This document shows, in pieces, positions 16,848 through 28,640 of a stretch of DNA of 64,000 nucleotides. The notes beneath the pieces are model-generated. The model worked only from the letters and a program-made list of their open reading frames with translations, searched no databases and was not told the DNA's origin. The DNA is from Vibrio gelatinilyticus. GTDB lineage: Bacteria > Pseudomonadota > Gammaproteobacteria > Enterobacterales > Vibrionaceae. The position numbers were made by a program, and so were the translations under genes. Location of the stretch: positions 309,406 to 373,405 of the forward strand of contig NZ_JAJNNZ010000004.1 of assembly GCF_022836845.1 (NCBI RefSeq). The letters are read 5' to 3'. Numbering within the stretch: the stretch's first letter is position 1; every line of letters begins with the position of its first letter.

Positions 16848-17524
16848 TGTGGTTACTGGTTACGATTGTCGTCTTCTTTTTCTCACGCTTTGTTAGTCAA
16901 AAAGTCAAACACCCACTTTGCAATCCCCTACTACTGAGCATTGTTATTATCATACCGATCCTCAGTGTTTTGAAAGTTCCATTTGATAGCTATTACGCTG
17001 ACAATGAGTGGATAAGCTACTTACTGCAGCCTGCTGTTGTCGCTTTAGCTTACCCGCTATACGAACAACTCCCTCAAATTCGTGTTAATTGGCGAATCAT
17101 CATGCTCGCCTGTGGCGTTGGTTCAATCGGGTCAATGTTTACTGCCACCACCATTGCGGTAATGCTTGGAGCGGATATGGATCTGATTGCTAGTTTACTT
17201 GGCAAGTCAGTCACCACACCTATCGCAATGGAGGTATCAAGCCACCTTGGTGGTGAGCCTGCAATTGCAGCGATCTTAGTACTATTAGTTGGGTTATTTG
17301 GCGCGATACTCGCCTACCCCATATACAGTTTATTGGGTGTCACTCATCCGATAGCTAAGGGCTTGACTATGGGTACCGTCTCTCATGCTCTTGGTACCGC
17401 TACTTGTGCAGAAAAAGATCCAAAGGATGCGGCTTATAGCTCTCTAGCTCTGGTTGTATGCGGCGTCATTACATCGATCCTCGCTCCGACCTTCTTCACT
17501 TTTGCCCTTTGGTTATCCCAATAA
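16847..17524 (+). CDS. yohK: LrgB family membrane protein (YohK-like)
   Basis: The 225-residue integral membrane protein has six or more helices and the LrgB family signatures SLLGKSVTTPIAMEVSSHLGG and GTVSHALGTATCAEKDP. Its start overlaps the yohJ stop (TAATG), which implies coupled translation and a two-subunit membrane complex. The yohJ-yohK-cdd order is the same as in E. coli, where the three form a CytR-linked group, suggesting a role in nucleoside or pyruvate handling rather than cell lysis. Confidence 0.9.
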   Translation: MWLLVTIVVFFFSRFVSQKVKHPLCNPLLLSIVIIIPILSVLKVPFDSYYADNEWISYLLQPAVVALAYPLYEQLPQIRVNWRIIMLACGVGSIGSMFTATTIAVMLGADMDLIASLLGKSVTTPIAMEVSSHLGGEPAIAAILVLLVGLFGAILAYPIYSLLGVTHPIAKGLTMGTVSHALGTATCAEKDPKDAAYSSLALVVCGVITSILAPTFFTFALWLSQ

Positions 17525-17639
17525 CCTTAACGCCGCTCAGCGAATTCACCAGATCCGTTACTATAGCTAACGTTGTCTAGCCACTTCATACCTATTAATA
17601 GTTATGAAATGGCCATCATTCAGCAATTTCTGAAATACC

Positions 17640-17690
17640 TCTACGCTTGCGTTGTGTGACTTCACTCTAATTGTGCAACATACGCGCTCG
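17640..17690 (+). promoter_or_regulatory. Possible CytR/CRP control region upstream of cdd
   Basis: Inverted half-sites TTGCG (17647-17651) and TGCAA (17674-17678) resemble CytR half-sites, and TGTGA at 17655 is a CRP-like half-site with a poor partner. E. coli cdd is CytR/CRP-controlled. The match here is only suggestive. Confidence 0.3.
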
Positions 17691-17783
17691 TTACACACCA
17701 AAAAGGGATCGTGATCACTATATTATTCAGAGATACCTCTTACTATAGATTAAGTAGATCCAATACCTGATTGAGGATATTCC

Positions 17784-18671
17784 ATGACAAGCCGTTTTGA
17801 CGCCGCATTTAAAGAAATGCCTGCTGACGTCGTAAACTATTTAGCTCCTATCGTGACTGCATCCAATTTTGATGCAACACTCAGTGCCGAGCAATTCTCT
17901 GAGCTTCTTAAGATTTCGGAACTGAGCGACGATCAACTGCGCGTAGCATTACTTCCACTTGCTGCTGCATACTCCTATGCGCCAATCTCCGAGTTTTATG
18001 TTGGTGCGTTGGTTCGTGGATTATCTGGAAAACTCTATTTTGGCGCAAATATGGAAATCATTGGCGCACAGTTAGGCCAAACGGTTCACGCAGAACAATC
18101 AGCTATCAGCCATGCCTGGATGAAAGGTGAGACCGGGATTTCTGATATCACTATCAACTTCAGCCCTTGCGGTCACTGCCGTCAATTTATGAATGAGTTG
18201 ACGACAGCACAAGAATTGATTGTACAACTGCCTGAACGTGAACCTAAATCACTACAAGAGTACTTACCTGAATCCTTTGGCCCAGCAGATATCGGTGTTA
18301 CAGCAGCATTGATGAGCCCTGTCTCTCATCAAAAAACAACCGATGAAGCCAGTCCGTTGCTAATTAGCGCTGTTGCAGCATTAAACAAAAGCCACGCGCC
18401 ATACACCAGTAATCTTAGCGGTGTGGCTATCGAGATGAGTGATGGCCGAGTCTACTGCGGTTCGTACGCAGAAAATGCAGCATTCAATCCAAGTTTACCA
18501 CCACTGCAAGTTGCCTTTGTACTGCTCCTGCTTGATGGTCAGAAATTAGAGCATATTAAGTCTGCCGCGCTCGCTGAAGTAAGCGCTGGAAAGATAAGTC
18601 ATCTGGCAGATACTCAATCAACGCTTGAAGCAATCAATCCAGATATACCGCTCGAATATACTTGCCTATAA
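17784..18671 (+). CDS. cdd: Cytidine deaminase
   Basis: The 295-residue enzyme belongs to the long, dimeric enterobacterial class with an N-terminal catalytic and a C-terminal non-catalytic deaminase domain. Zinc ligands and the catalytic Glu are visible in [11 protein letters not shown] (near residue 103) and [12 protein letters not shown] (near residue 129). It deaminates cytidine and deoxycytidine to the uridines in pyrimidine salvage. A GAGGA ribosome site precedes the ATG. It follows yohJK but is separated by about 260 bases and ends at a good terminator. Confidence 0.95.
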   Translation: MTSRFDAAFKEMPADVVNYLAPIVTASNFDATLSAEQFSELLKISELSDDQLRVALLPLAAAYSYAPISEFYVGALVRGLSGKLYFGANMEIIGAQLGQTVHAEQSAISHAWMKGETGISDITINFSPCGHCRQFMNELTTAQELIVQLPEREPKSLQEYLPESFGPADIGVTAALMSPVSHQKTTDEASPLLISAVAALNKSHAPYTSNLSGVAIEMSDGRVYCGSYAENAAFNPSLPPLQVAFVLLLLDGQKLEHIKSAALAEVSAGKISHLADTQSTLEAINPDIPLEYTCL

Positions 18672-18681
18672 AACCAACACT

Positions 18682-18718
18682 CTCCTAGCCATGTTATACC
18701 AGTGGCTAGGAGCTTTTT
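18682..18718 (+). terminator. Intrinsic terminator after cdd
   Basis: A 10-bp perfect stem (18682-18691 and 18703-18712) is followed by CTTTTTCTT. Confidence 0.9.
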
Positions 18719-18749
18719 CTTCCTTCAATTTAGTCTGTAAATCTTCTTC

Positions 18750-18765
18750 GCGCAAACGTTTGCTT
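18750..18765 (+). promoter_or_regulatory. PurR operator upstream of purT
   Basis: GCGCAAACGTTTGCTT contains the 12-base palindrome GCAAACGTTTGC and matches the PurR consensus in its core. It lies 61 bases before the purT start, the usual position for purine repression. Confidence 0.9.
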
Positions 18766-18825
18766 TATTTGGTAATTCCAGTATGATCTGCGGCAATTCT
18801 CCTCATTATTGTGTAAGGATCTCCT

Positions 18826-20001
18826 ATGTTTGGTACTGCTACTCGCGAAAATGCTACTCGTGTATTGCTTCTTGGCTCTGGTGAGCTTGGAAAAGAAGTC
18901 GCTATCGAATGTCAACGACTTGGCCTAGAAGTTATCGCTTGTGATCGCTACGCTGATGCTCCGGCCATGCAAGTTGCTCACCGCAGCTATGTACTTGATA
19001 TGCTTGACGGTGAAGCTCTGGAAGCGATCATCGAAAAAGAACAGCCTAGCTACGTTGTTCCTGAAATCGAAGCCATTGCAACCGACAAACTGGTTGAGCT
19101 TGAAAAGCAAGGTCTTAATGTCGTACCAACGGCTAAAGCGACAAAGCTGACCATGAACCGCGAAGGAATTCGTCGCCTTGCTGCAGAGGAGCTCGGCCTT
19201 AATACATCACCTTACCAATTTGCCGACAACTACGATGATTTCGCAGCGGCGGTTGAGCAAGTCGGCGTGCCATGTGTGGTAAAACCGGTAATGAGCTCTT
19301 CAGGTAAAGGGCAAAGCGTTATTAAGACAATCGACGACGTGGAGAGCGCATGGCAATATGCGCAAGAAGGCGGACGTACTGGTGCTGGTCGCGTGATCGT
19401 TGAAGGGTTTATCGACTTTGACTACGAGATCACCCTGCTAACAGTGCGCGCTGTCGATGGTGTGCATTTTTGTGCCCCAATTGGCCACCGCCAGGAAGAT
19501 GGAGACTACCGTGAATCCTGGCAGCCTCAGGCAATGAGTTCTACTGCGCTAAAAGCAGCAGAATATACTGCAGAGCAGGTGGTAAATGCTTTGGGTGGTT
19601 TTGGCTTATTTGGTGTCGAGTTGTTTGTAAAAGGCGACAAAGTAATCTTCAATGAAGTTTCCCCACGCCCACATGATACAGGTATGGTGACATTGATTTC
19701 TCAGGAAATGTCTGAGTTTGCACTTCACGTTCGTGCGTTTACAGGAATGCCTGTTCACAACATCACCCAATACGGTCCTGCTGCATCAGCCGTTGTGTTG
19801 GGTCAGGGCACATCAAGCGACATTCGTTTTGAAGGTTTACAAGATGCTCTCGCCGCACCACAAACTCAATTAAGGTTGTTTGGTAAACCTGATATTGATG
19901 GCCGACGCCGATTAGCTGTTGCTTTGACGCGTAGAAAAACAGTTGAACAATCTATTGAAGATGCTATCGATTCAGCCAAAAAAGTGAAAGTGATTTACTA
20001 A
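18826..20001 (+). CDS. purT: Formate-dependent phosphoribosylglycinamide formyltransferase
   Basis: The 391-residue ATP-grasp enzyme shows the N-terminal nucleotide-fold motif [20 protein letters not shown], the ATP-grasp signatures [13 protein letters not shown] and [17 protein letters not shown], and the metal-binding [20 protein letters not shown]. It adds formate to GAR in the third step of purine synthesis, a folate-independent alternative to PurN. A strong GTAAGGATC ribosome site and the PurR box upstream fit purine-repressed expression. A 13-bp hairpin follows. Confidence 0.97.
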   Translation: MFGTATRENATRVLLLGSGELGKEVAIECQRLGLEVIACDRYADAPAMQVAHRSYVLDMLDGEALEAIIEKEQPSYVVPEIEAIATDKLVELEKQGLNVVPTAKATKLTMNREGIRRLAAEELGLNTSPYQFADNYDDFAAAVEQVGVPCVVKPVMSSSGKGQSVIKTIDDVESAWQYAQEGGRTGAGRVIVEGFIDFDYEITLLTVRAVDGVHFCAPIGHRQEDGDYRESWQPQAMSSTALKAAEYTAEQVVNALGGFGLFGVELFVKGDKVIFNEVSPRPHDTGMVTLISQEMSEFALHVRAFTGMPVHNITQYGPAASAVVLGQGTSSDIRFEGLQDALAAPQTQLRLFGKPDIDGRRRLAVALTRRKTVEQSIEDAIDSAKKVKVIY

Positions 20002-20009
20002 GGTCTCAT

Positions 20010-20040
20010 CACTGGCACGTAAACTTATTACGTGCCAGTG
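20010..20040. terminator. Hairpin between convergent purT and tpm
   Basis: Arms 20010-20022 and 20028-20040 form a perfect 13-bp stem with a five-base loop. It is followed by a weak T-containing stretch and serves two convergent genes. Confidence 0.75.
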
Positions 20041-20077
20041 ACTTACTTCTATCTATACCGCGCAATGGTGATCTCGA

Positions 20078-20731
20078 TTAAGCATTATGCTCTATCAACC
20101 ATACCTCTTCTGCAAAACGACTTAATCCCTTTTTGATTCTTGGATGTTCCGAACCAGCTTCGTCTCGCTCTAATCTTGTAACCGTAAACTCCGCCCCAAA
20201 GTGTTTGGTTACTTCACCCTCAGGAACGCTAAAAGGAGGACCCGCCATCTCATCTTGTACATAATCCAATGTTATCAAGAGAATTTTGCCCCCTTCTTTC
20301 AGAGAACTCTTAAGTTTATCTACATAACTCGCGCGAAGGTCCGCAGGCATTGCAATTAATGACGCTCTATCATAAATAAACTCAACAGGCTCTATGGGTA
20401 CTCGAAAGTAGTCTCCGACATAGATATCCAATTCATCAAATTGATAGAGTTCATATTGCCCAGGAAGGGACGTGACTGTTGGTGTATAGAAATGTTCAGA
20501 GAAGAAGGAACGTACGGCTATTTGACTAAGTTCTACGCCAAAAACCTTATCATGCCTTTGAGCTAGCCAAACAAGGTCTTCGCTTTTGCCACACAAAGGG
20601 ACAAATACGCATTGTTCGCGCGTAGGTGAAAGTTTGCTCCAATACTTAATTAATAATGGATTGACGTCTTCTAAATGAAAACCAATTTGATTTGCGGCCC
20701 ACTTGTTATGCCACAGTTCAAAATCGTTCAT
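20078..20731 (-). CDS. tpm: Thiopurine S-methyltransferase
   Basis: The ATG at 20731 gives a 217-residue protein, the usual family length; an upstream TTG at 20755 is less likely. [21 protein letters not shown] at the N-terminus and [15 protein letters not shown], the SAM-binding segment, are diagnostic of bacterial [16 protein letters not shown] matches the family's later conserved block. The enzyme methylates thiopurines and, in bacteria, selenium and tellurium compounds. It is a monocistronic unit converging on purT. Confidence 0.92.
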   Translation of the reverse strand: MNDFELWHNKWAANQIGFHLEDVNPLLIKYWSKLSPTREQCVFVPLCGKSEDLVWLAQRHDKVFGVELSQIAVRSFFSEHFYTPTVTSLPGQYELYQFDELDIYVGDYFRVPIEPVEFIYDRASLIAMPADLRASYVDKLKSSLKEGGKILLITLDYVQDEMAGPPFSVPEGEVTKHFGAEFTVTRLERDEAGSEHPRIKKGLSRFAEEVWLIEHNA

Positions 20732-20994
20732 GTTTGGTTCATCTCTTGTGATCAATACTAATGCTCACAGATACTACACCATCAATAGCAAAAGTCACAA
20801 CGCACTCGCGATGGTAAAGACACTTACACCCCACCTATCGATGCGCAAGGTATGACAAAGCTCACAAATAAAAAAACGTATTGAAAATGCTATTGGGATA
20901 CAGAAAAACATACCCATATAGTACTTAGAGAGTACTCCTAAACGTTACAGTCTTTTATGCACCCCGTTTTTGTAACGCCTGTAAAGGAGAGAGA

Positions 20995-21771
20995 ATGAGC
21001 CTGTTTTTTAGAACAACGGCACTTATGCTATTGTTGCTCAGCCGCGCACCTGCATTTGCAGCACCGCTTAATCAATCGACTTCATCTTCAGCCAATGAAA
21101 ATCAAAAGCAAAACGAAATTTGTCCAACCGTTTTCAAACATAGCCTAAGTGGCTTGTATGGCATTGATTCAATGAATCTTAACCTGGTTCAGCCATACAG
21201 CGACTTCGACATCCTCTATAGCAAATCTCATCAAGCACAGCACGAGTTGGAAACGATGTGCAAAAGTACAGCTCTACTTACTGGAACCGAAGCGCTGTTT
21301 TCGGGTATAAAGTCACGTGAGCGTGCCTACGAGAAGGTTCTCACTGAATTAAATGGAGAGAGCAATAAAATCACTGATATTGCAAGAGCAACACTGGTAG
21401 CAGACGACGTAAGCGCGTTAGTCGGCGCTTATGAGACCCTAAACAGAGAAGCAACCATCGTAAAAGTCAAAAACCGATTTAAAACACCTGGCCCATCAGG
21501 ATATCGAGATCTTAATGTGTTGGTTAAACTGCCTAAGACAGGTGTGATTGCTGAAGTGCAATTGCACTTAAAAGCAATTGCCGATGTAAAGAGTGGCCCA
21601 GAACACGAGCTTTATGAAATCATTCAAAATATTGAACGAAAAGCCTTGGCAGAGAATCGAGCATTAAGTGAATTTGAAACTGCGCAAATTACGAGCTTGC
21701 GTCGACAGTCTTTCGAATTGTACCAAAATGCATGGCAGCCTTACATTACGACCAAAATACGAGCTGCTTAA
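20995..21771 (+). CDS. relV: Small alarmone synthetase RelV, with N-terminal signal-like segment
   Basis: The 258-residue protein has a RelA/SpoT-type synthetase fold: GIKSRERAYEKV near residues 104-115, GPSGYRDLNVLVKLP near 166-180 and AEVQLHLK near 186-193. Lys106 and Glu187 match, within one residue, the Lys and Glu that I recall as essential in V. cholerae RelV. It lacks an HD hydrolase domain, so it should only make (p)ppGpp. The location beside ihfA is the same as in V. cholerae. The first 22 residues look like a Sec signal peptide ending AFA, which is odd for an enzyme using ATP and GTP. An AAAGGAG ribosome site precedes the ATG. Confidence 0.88.
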   Translation: MSLFFRTTALMLLLLSRAPAFAAPLNQSTSSSANENQKQNEICPTVFKHSLSGLYGIDSMNLNLVQPYSDFDILYSKSHQAQHELETMCKSTALLTGTEALFSGIKSRERAYEKVLTELNGESNKITDIARATLVADDVSALVGAYETLNREATIVKVKNRFKTPGPSGYRDLNVLVKLPKTGVIAEVQLHLKAIADVKSGPEHELYEIIQNIERKALAENRALSEFETAQITSLRRQSFELYQNAWQPYITTKIRAA

Positions 21772-21790
21772 AATGCGACGCTATAACAAC

Positions 21791-21818
21791 AAAGACCACC
21801 CTAAGGTGGTCTTTTTGT
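21791..21818. terminator. Terminator after relV, shared with ihfA
   Basis: A perfect 10-bp stem (21791-21800, 21805-21814) with loop CTAA is followed on the plus strand by a T-run. It also lies just after the convergent ihfA stop. Confidence 0.9.
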
Positions 21819-21823
21819 TTAGC

Positions 21824-22117
21824 TTAGTCGACTTGTATATTTTCGACTCTTGCCTTTAGCTTTTGGCCGGGACGGAACGTGACTACGCGTCGAGCAGAAA
21901 TTGGAATATCTTCTCCAGTCTTTGGATTTCGACCTGGTCGTTCGTTTTTATCACGTAAGTCAAAATTCCCAAAACCTGACAGTTTTACCTGTTCGCCACT
22001 TTCCAGTGCTTTTCTGATTTCTTCAAAAAACACTTCCACCGTATCCTTGGCATCCCGTTTACTGTAACCTAACTTTTCAAACAGGTTTTCAGCCAATTCG
22101 GCTTTTGTGAGCGCCAT
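21824..22117 (-). CDS. ihfA: Integration host factor subunit alpha
   Basis: Starting at the ATG at 22117, behind an AAGGGGAG ribosome site, the protein has 97 residues. The sequence [17 protein letters not shown] and the DNA-binding arm [18 protein letters not shown] are unmistakably IHF alpha. With IhfB it bends DNA at specific sites in recombination, replication and transcription. In many gammaproteobacteria ihfA directly follows pheT; here a protease gene and about 530 bases separate them, so ihfA probably uses its own promoter. Confidence 0.97.
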   Translation of the reverse strand: MALTKAELAENLFEKLGYSKRDAKDTVEVFFEEIRKALESGEQVKLSGFGNFDLRDKNERPGRNPKTGEDIPISARRVVTFRPGQKLKARVENIQVD

Positions 22118-22595
22118 AAAACTCCCCTTAAAGCTGTTTCTAACCTTGCTACCTTGTTGGTAGCGCCAAACATTTCGTTCGACCAATCAACAACATAACG
22201 GCCCAACTTTGAAAAGTGTAAGCCAACCTTATGATTTTCGCCAACTTTTTTATTTCATGAAAATGTCAGAGGCATGTCACGAAAAAGTAGTCAAACTGGC
22301 CATAAGCGGCATTTAGCAACACTTAGCACCAGAAAAGACATTGAAACAGCGTATAAACCACCAAAATAAAAACAATAATCAGAATAAAAAACCAAGAAAA
22401 AAACTTACTATATTGTGACTAAAAACAATAATAAGACAAAATAAAATGATAAAAAACAGTAAGTTGCATAATAAATGAATATGAAACTAGTTTTAACTAT
22501 AAAAGTATTTCAGACCTTGATTTTCCAAATTGACATAATTCACACGCATCCTCGATACTGTGGGTGATCCGAGTAAATAAGTAGATCGCCTGATG
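22118..22595. other. AT-rich region upstream of ihfA
   Basis: About 480 bases between the protease terminator and ihfA hold no open frame that I can support. The middle, about 22350-22490, is very A-rich with repeated ATAAAA-like tracts, which could be intrinsically bent. It must contain the ihfA promoter. Confidence 0.5.
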
Positions 22596-22625
22596 GTGAA
22601 AATCCCAATCACCAGGATTGGGATT
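22596..22625 (-). terminator. Terminator after the protease gene
   Basis: AATCCCAATC (22601-22610) pairs with GATTGGGATT (22616-22625). On the minus strand the stem is followed by TTTTC. It lies about 20 bases past the protease stop. Confidence 0.7.
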
Positions 22626-22646
22626 AAGCCGAAGTGAGTCAGTTTC

Positions 22647-24050
22647 CTAGCGACCTTTGTTGAAAATCAGTCGAACCGCAATTAAAAAGCCAAGCCAAGT
22701 GAAGCCAACACTTCCTCCACTTCCACCCTGCTCTACAGTTTCATCAGTATTTTCATCAGGCCTGGTGTCTGTTAACTCACCAGTGCTAACCGTGATCATC
22801 AGGTCTGGGTTTAAGTACAGATAATCCAACTGGGATTCCGCAAACGTTCCGCTTTTGGTTGAGATAACCAACATACAACCTTCTAAACTGCTCAACTGAG
22901 AAGGACACTCATGACGGGCTTCAAAATAAGAATTGTCGTCAAAAGTTAGATTCTCTGTATCTAGGGTGATAGTACTGTCGGTAAAGTTCTGCACTGGAAT
23001 ACGAAATTCTCCATTAAATTGGGAGAAATCACTCTCTACAAAGATGAGTTTTGATGGGAAAGCAACCTTTCCAATCGTACGAATAAACCATTCTGTATAG
23101 GGCTCGAACTCATTAAAGCCTGATTGATAATTGTTTACACCATAATAGGATGCCGTTCCATACATTTCATCGCCCTTGTACAAAGGCGTTCCTGAATCTC
23201 CCGGTAGCACAGATTGCTCGACCAAAGCAGAGCTGATTTCGAAAAACGGCATGCCGGTCCAACGACAGTCGCTGTCGTTTTGCGTGCATTCTCTATAACC
23301 ATTGACCTCAGCAAACATATGAGAAAATGAGTAACTAAAGTTCGCCTTAAGTAAATTGTCAGCGATTGGACCACCGACATTAGTCGCTCCCCACCCTTTA
23401 AAGGTAATCGTTTCATCCGGTGAAAGGTTATATTCACCTGATTCGAGCTCAAAACGCGGCGTAACGAGAGCGCCTGATATCTGAATAATGGGTTCAGCTA
23501 GCTTAATAATCGCGAGATCACGGTAATCAAAGTCCTGAATTTGAGTACAGCAAGCTTTGTTCGGATCATTTTTTAACTGTTGGATCTCTTCAGCGCTTAT
23601 CGACATGATCGGGTTAGAGATCTGCAAACCATTATCAGTAAAGATACCCTCAACGTATTGCTGATAAGCTTGCTGCAAATAAGTAATTGTTTCTGCGTAG
23701 GTAAGATTATTTCGGGTATCAAATAGCTCAAATTCACGATAACTGAGCGCTACAGGCCTAAAAAGATCGACACCTTGCCTCACAACTACAAAGCCACTAC
23801 TGTTTTCAAAACAGTGACTCGCAGAAATAATGAACTCTCCACCAATCAAGCCCCCACCACAGTATGTGTATGTGCCATCATTGGACTCTATTTCCAAATG
23901 GACTATCCAGTCTTTATATTCCGTTGGCGATACATTCTCTGTGCTACCACCAATCGCCGGACTAATATCAACCTGAGCTAATGCTGAATGAGTCGAAAAC
24001 AAAAGCCCCATTAGCAATACAAAGTTTTTTAACACGTTACAGCACTCCAT
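22647..24050 (-). CDS. Secreted trypsin-like serine protease with GlyGly-CTERM anchor
   Basis: The 467-residue protein has a signal peptide (residues 1-25, ending SALAQ) and an S1 chymotrypsin-fold domain with His in SASHCF, Asp in RDLAIIKL and the nucleophile in LPGDSGTPLY. A beta-rich region follows. The C-terminus GGSGGSVGFTWLGFLIAV plus a basic tail is a GlyGly-CTERM sorting signal, processed by rhombosortase in bacteria with type II secretion. Vibrio VesA, VesB and VesC proteases share this plan. It should be exported and surface-processed. It interrupts the usual pheT-ihfA neighbourhood and has its own terminator. Confidence 0.88.
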   Translation of the reverse strand: MECCNVLKNFVLLMGLLFSTHSALAQVDISPAIGGSTENVSPTEYKDWIVHLEIESNDGTYTYCGGGLIGGEFIISASHCFENSSGFVVVRQGVDLFRPVALSYREFELFDTRNNLTYAETITYLQQAYQQYVEGIFTDNGLQISNPIMSISAEEIQQLKNDPNKACCTQIQDFDYRDLAIIKLAEPIIQISGALVTPRFELESGEYNLSPDETITFKGWGATNVGGPIADNLLKANFSYSFSHMFAEVNGYRECTQNDSDCRWTGMPFFEISSALVEQSVLPGDSGTPLYKGDEMYGTASYYGVNNYQSGFNEFEPYTEWFIRTIGKVAFPSKLIFVESDFSQFNGEFRIPVQNFTDSTITLDTENLTFDDNSYFEARHECPSQLSSLEGCMLVISTKSGTFAESQLDYLYLNPDLMITVSTGELTDTRPDENTDETVEQGGSGGSVGFTWLGFLIAVRLIFNKGR

Positions 24051-24173
24051 TGCGTAATTACTACTGGCTTATTATCCCAGCATCAATTTAATTAACAAAA
24101 CTGCTTTTCCTAAATGAGAGTCAGTGCAAGTTTCTTTTTTATTGTTTTTATAATCACTTACATTACTACGAGC

Positions 24174-24204
24174 AAAAAAAATCCCAGCACAATGCTGGGA
24201 TTTT
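24174..24204 (-). terminator. Intrinsic terminator after pheT
   Basis: A 12-bp perfect stem (24178-24189 and 24193-24204) has loop CAA and on the minus strand is followed by a run of T residues. It ends the pheST operon. Confidence 0.92.
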
Positions 24205-24223
24205 CTCATTAGGTAAACTTTAA

Positions 24224-26629
24224 CTAGTCACGTAGTGAAGCACCAAACTTCTCAGATACGTGTGCAACGATAGCGTCAACTGAGCCAGCGATGTCTGCAT
24301 CTTCAAGTGTGCGTTCTACTGATTGAAGAGTTAATGCGATAGCTAAGCTCTTCTTGCCTTCTTCCACACCTTTGCCAACGTAAACATCGAACAGTTTAGC
24401 GTCTGTCAGGAACTCGCCACCAGCTGCGATACACGCTTCTACGATGTCGCCAGAAGCAACAGCTTCGTCAACGACCACTGCGATATCACGACGGTTTGCT
24501 GGGAACTTAGATACCGCTACGGCTTCTGGAAGCACGCGTGTATTAATAGCAGCCCATTCGATTTCGAATACGATAGTGCGGCCGTTAAGACCAAACTTAC
24601 GCTCTAGTTCTGGGTGAACAGTACCAATGATACCCACTTCTTTGCCATCTACTACGATCGCCGCAGTTTGGCCTGGGTGAAGCGCCGGGTGCTTAGCGGC
24701 TTTGAAGCTGTATGCGATTTCGTTCGCTGAAAGCTCAAGAACCGCTTCTAGATCACCTTTAAGATCGAAGAAGTCGACAGTGCTAGTCGCCATATCCCAG
24801 TGCTCTTCGCCACGAGTACCAGAGATAACGCCCGCAAGCATCATTTCTTGGCGCATGCCGTTTTCAGCGGTTGCTTCAGGGATGAAACGTAGGCCAGATT
24901 CGAATAGACGAACGCGAGACTGTTGACGCTTCTGGTTATGAACCACTGTGTTTAGAAGACCTTGGATTAGGCCAAGACGCATTGCTGACATGTCCGCAGA
25001 GATTGGGAATGGCAGGATTAGCGGCTCAACACCAGGTACAACAAGCTTTTGCTGTTCTGGTTCTACGAAGCTGTATGTGATGGCTTCGTGGTAGCCACGG
25101 TCGACAAGAAGATCACGAACGCGCTTAAGCGGTTGGTCAGCTTCTTTATGGTCATTCATTTTAAGTGCCGCTTTAGGCGCTTGGTTTGGAATGTTATCGT
25201 AACCGTAGATACGACCGACTTCTTCAATTAGGTCTTGCTCGATTGCGATATCAAAACGCCAAGATGGAGACGTTGCCGTCCAACCAGCTTCTGTTGTCTC
25301 TACTTCACAGCCTAGACGAGTTAGGATTTCCACTACGTCTGTCGATGGGATTTCGTGACCGAGTAGGCTGTCTAGCTTAGCGCGACGTAGAGCAACGACG
25401 TTTGCTTTAGGAAGGTCTGCTTCAGATTCGCTACCGTTTACCGGAGCAACTTCACCGCCACAGATTTCAACGAGAAGCTGTGTTGCGCGCTCCATTGCCG
25501 CTGCTTGAAGTGTTGAATCAACACCACGTTCGAAACGTAGAGAAGAATCAGTGTGAAGGCCGTAAGCACGTGCGCGACCACGGATGTGATCCGGTGCGAA
25601 GAATGCTGCTTCAAGAAGGATGTCAGTTGTTTCAGTTGTAACACCAGACTCTTCACCACCAAAAATACCGGCAATCGCTAGCGCTTTATTGTGGTCCGCG
25701 ATAACCAGTGTGTTGCTGTTTAGTTCAGCTTCGTTGCCATCAAGAAGAGTCAGTTTCTCTCCTTGCTCTGCTAGGCGAACTACGATGCCACCTTCAATCT
25801 TAGTAAGATCGAACGCGTGCATTGGTTGGCCTTGCTCTAGCATTACGTAGTTTGTGATATCAACAACAGGGTCAATTGAGCGAATGCCACAACGACGCAG
25901 TTTTTCTTGCATCCAAATTGGAGATTCTGCTTTCACGTTTACGTTCTTTACCACACGGCCAAGGTAACGTGGACATGCATCCGTTGCTTTGATTTCAACA
26001 GATACAGTATCTTCAATGCTTGTTGCAACAGCTTCAACTGTTGGTTCTGTAACGTCTGCGCGGTTTAGAACGCCAACTTCGCGAGCAAGACCACGGATGC
26101 TGAAGCAATCTGCGCGGTTTGCTGTTAGGTCTACGTCTATAGTGACGTCGTTAAGCTCTAGAAGCTCACGAACGTCCAACCCTAGCGTTGTGCCTTCTGG
26201 CAGCTCAAGGATGCCGTCTGACTCTACGTCGATACCTAGCTCGGAGAAAGAACAAAGCATGCCGTGCGATGGAACGCCACGTAGTTTCGCTTTCTTGATT
26301 TTGAAGTCACCAGGCAGCACTGCGCCAACAGTTGCAACTGCTACAGTAAGGCCAAGACGACAGTTAGAAGCACCACATACGATGTCTAACAGCTCTTTAT
26401 TACCGTCAGCATCAACCGCGCCGATATCAATTTTTGTTACTTGAAGTTTATCTGCGTCTGGGTGCTGACCGCACTCAACCACTTTACCCACTTTAACACC
26501 GGTGAATTCACCCGCTACAGGGGCTACTTCATCGACTTCCAAACCAGCCATAGTGATTTGGTGAGCTAGCTCTTCGCTGTTAATTGCAGGTTTAACCCAC
26601 TCGCGTAGCCAAGATTCACTGAATTTCAT
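24224..26629 (-). CDS. pheT: Phenylalanyl-tRNA synthetase beta subunit
   Basis: The 801-residue protein has the full bacterial PheT layout: N-terminal [12 protein letters not shown], the tRNA-binding EMAP-like domain (residues about 40-150, with [19 protein letters not shown]), B3/4 editing domain, B5 domain, catalytic-like domain and a C-terminal ferredoxin-fold anticodon-binding domain. With PheS it forms the (alpha-beta)2 enzyme that charges tRNA-Phe and edits Tyr-tRNA-Phe. It is 18 bases downstream of pheS and ends at a strong terminator. Confidence 0.98.
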   Translation of the reverse strand: MKFSESWLREWVKPAINSEELAHQITMAGLEVDEVAPVAGEFTGVKVGKVVECGQHPDADKLQVTKIDIGAVDADGNKELLDIVCGASNCRLGLTVAVATVGAVLPGDFKIKKAKLRGVPSHGMLCSFSELGIDVESDGILELPEGTTLGLDVRELLELNDVTIDVDLTANRADCFSIRGLAREVGVLNRADVTEPTVEAVATSIEDTVSVEIKATDACPRYLGRVVKNVNVKAESPIWMQEKLRRCGIRSIDPVVDITNYVMLEQGQPMHAFDLTKIEGGIVVRLAEQGEKLTLLDGNEAELNSNTLVIADHNKALAIAGIFGGEESGVTTETTDILLEAAFFAPDHIRGRARAYGLHTDSSLRFERGVDSTLQAAAMERATQLLVEICGGEVAPVNGSESEADLPKANVVALRRAKLDSLLGHEIPSTDVVEILTRLGCEVETTEAGWTATSPSWRFDIAIEQDLIEEVGRIYGYDNIPNQAPKAALKMNDHKEADQPLKRVRDLLVDRGYHEAITYSFVEPEQQKLVVPGVEPLILPFPISADMSAMRLGLIQGLLNTVVHNQKRQQSRVRLFESGLRFIPEATAENGMRQEMMLAGVISGTRGEEHWDMATSTVDFFDLKGDLEAVLELSANEIAYSFKAAKHPALHPGQTAAIVVDGKEVGIIGTVHPELERKFGLNGRTIVFEIEWAAINTRVLPEAVAVSKFPANRRDIAVVVDEAVASGDIVEACIAAGGEFLTDAKLFDVYVGKGVEEGKKSLAIALTLQSVERTLEDADIAGSVDAIVAHVSEKFGASLRD

Positions 26630-26647
26630 AGTTTTGACTGCCCCGGA

Positions 26648-28004
<1,357 letters not shown>

Positions 28005-28640
28005 ATGAGCGTCTCAAAAAAGAAAGTTCTCGTTTTATATGCTCACCCGTCCCAAAGGCGCTCAGAGGTCAATCAAGTACTGTTTACCGACGCTCAAGCT
28101 ATTGATGGCGTCACGACAATTGATCTTTATTTCGAATACCCCACATACAATATCGATATCGACAAAGAGCAACAACGGCTGCTTGATCATGACGTGATCA
28201 TCTTCCAATTCCCACTCTACTGGTATTCCACTCCTTCAATACTCAAAGAGTGGCAAGATCTGGTCCTAGAATACGGTTTTGCTTACGGTCAAGGGGGCGA
28301 CGCGCTGCAAGATAAAGTGTTCTTATGTGCGATTACTGCAGGCGGTAAAGAAGACGCCTATCAAACGGATGGCTATAACCACTTCACTATTCGAGAGCTA
28401 CTCCAACCTCTAGAGCAAATGGCCACATTAACTCACATGATCTACTTGCCTCCCTTTGCACTGTTTGGTTCACGTACAGCTATAGAAGACAATACCATTG
28501 CCCAGCACCGCCTTCGCTGGCAAGAATTACTCTCCCTATTGGTCTGTGGCGAATTGGATATTGAGGAAGCCAAACCTCTCGCCAAACTCAAACACTACTG
28601 GCGAAAAGACACGCCAAATAATAGTGAGGTCTCATCATGA
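28005..28640 (+). CDS. kefG: Kef-type ancillary NAD(P)H oxidoreductase (KefG-like)
   Basis: The 211-residue flavodoxin-fold protein begins KKKVLVLYAHPSQRRSEVN and has FQFPLYWYSTPSILKEWQD and the GGKEDAYQTDGYN block, all typical of KefF/KefG and related quinone oxidoreductases. It overlaps the antiporter gene by four bases (ATGA). In E. coli, KefG and KefF bind KefB and KefC and are required for full activity. An AAGGGG ribosome site precedes the ATG. I cannot separate KefF from KefG type with certainty, but pairing with a KefB-like gene favours KefG. Confidence 0.85.
   Translation: MSVSKKKVLVLYAHPSQRRSEVNQVLFTDAQAIDGVTTIDLYFEYPTYNIDIDKEQQRLLDHDVIIFQFPLYWYSTPSILKEWQDLVLEYGFAYGQGGDALQDKVFLCAITAGGKEDAYQTDGYNHFTIRELLQPLEQMATLTHMIYLPPFALFGSRTAIEDNTIAQHRLRWQELLSLLVCGELDIEEAKPLAKLKHYWRKDTPNNSEVSS

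Noticed and set aside
25989..26444. Long antisense open frame (151 codons) inside pheT
   Set aside because: It lies wholly within pheT on the other strand, has no ribosome site or family signature, and reflects codon bias of the pheT frame.
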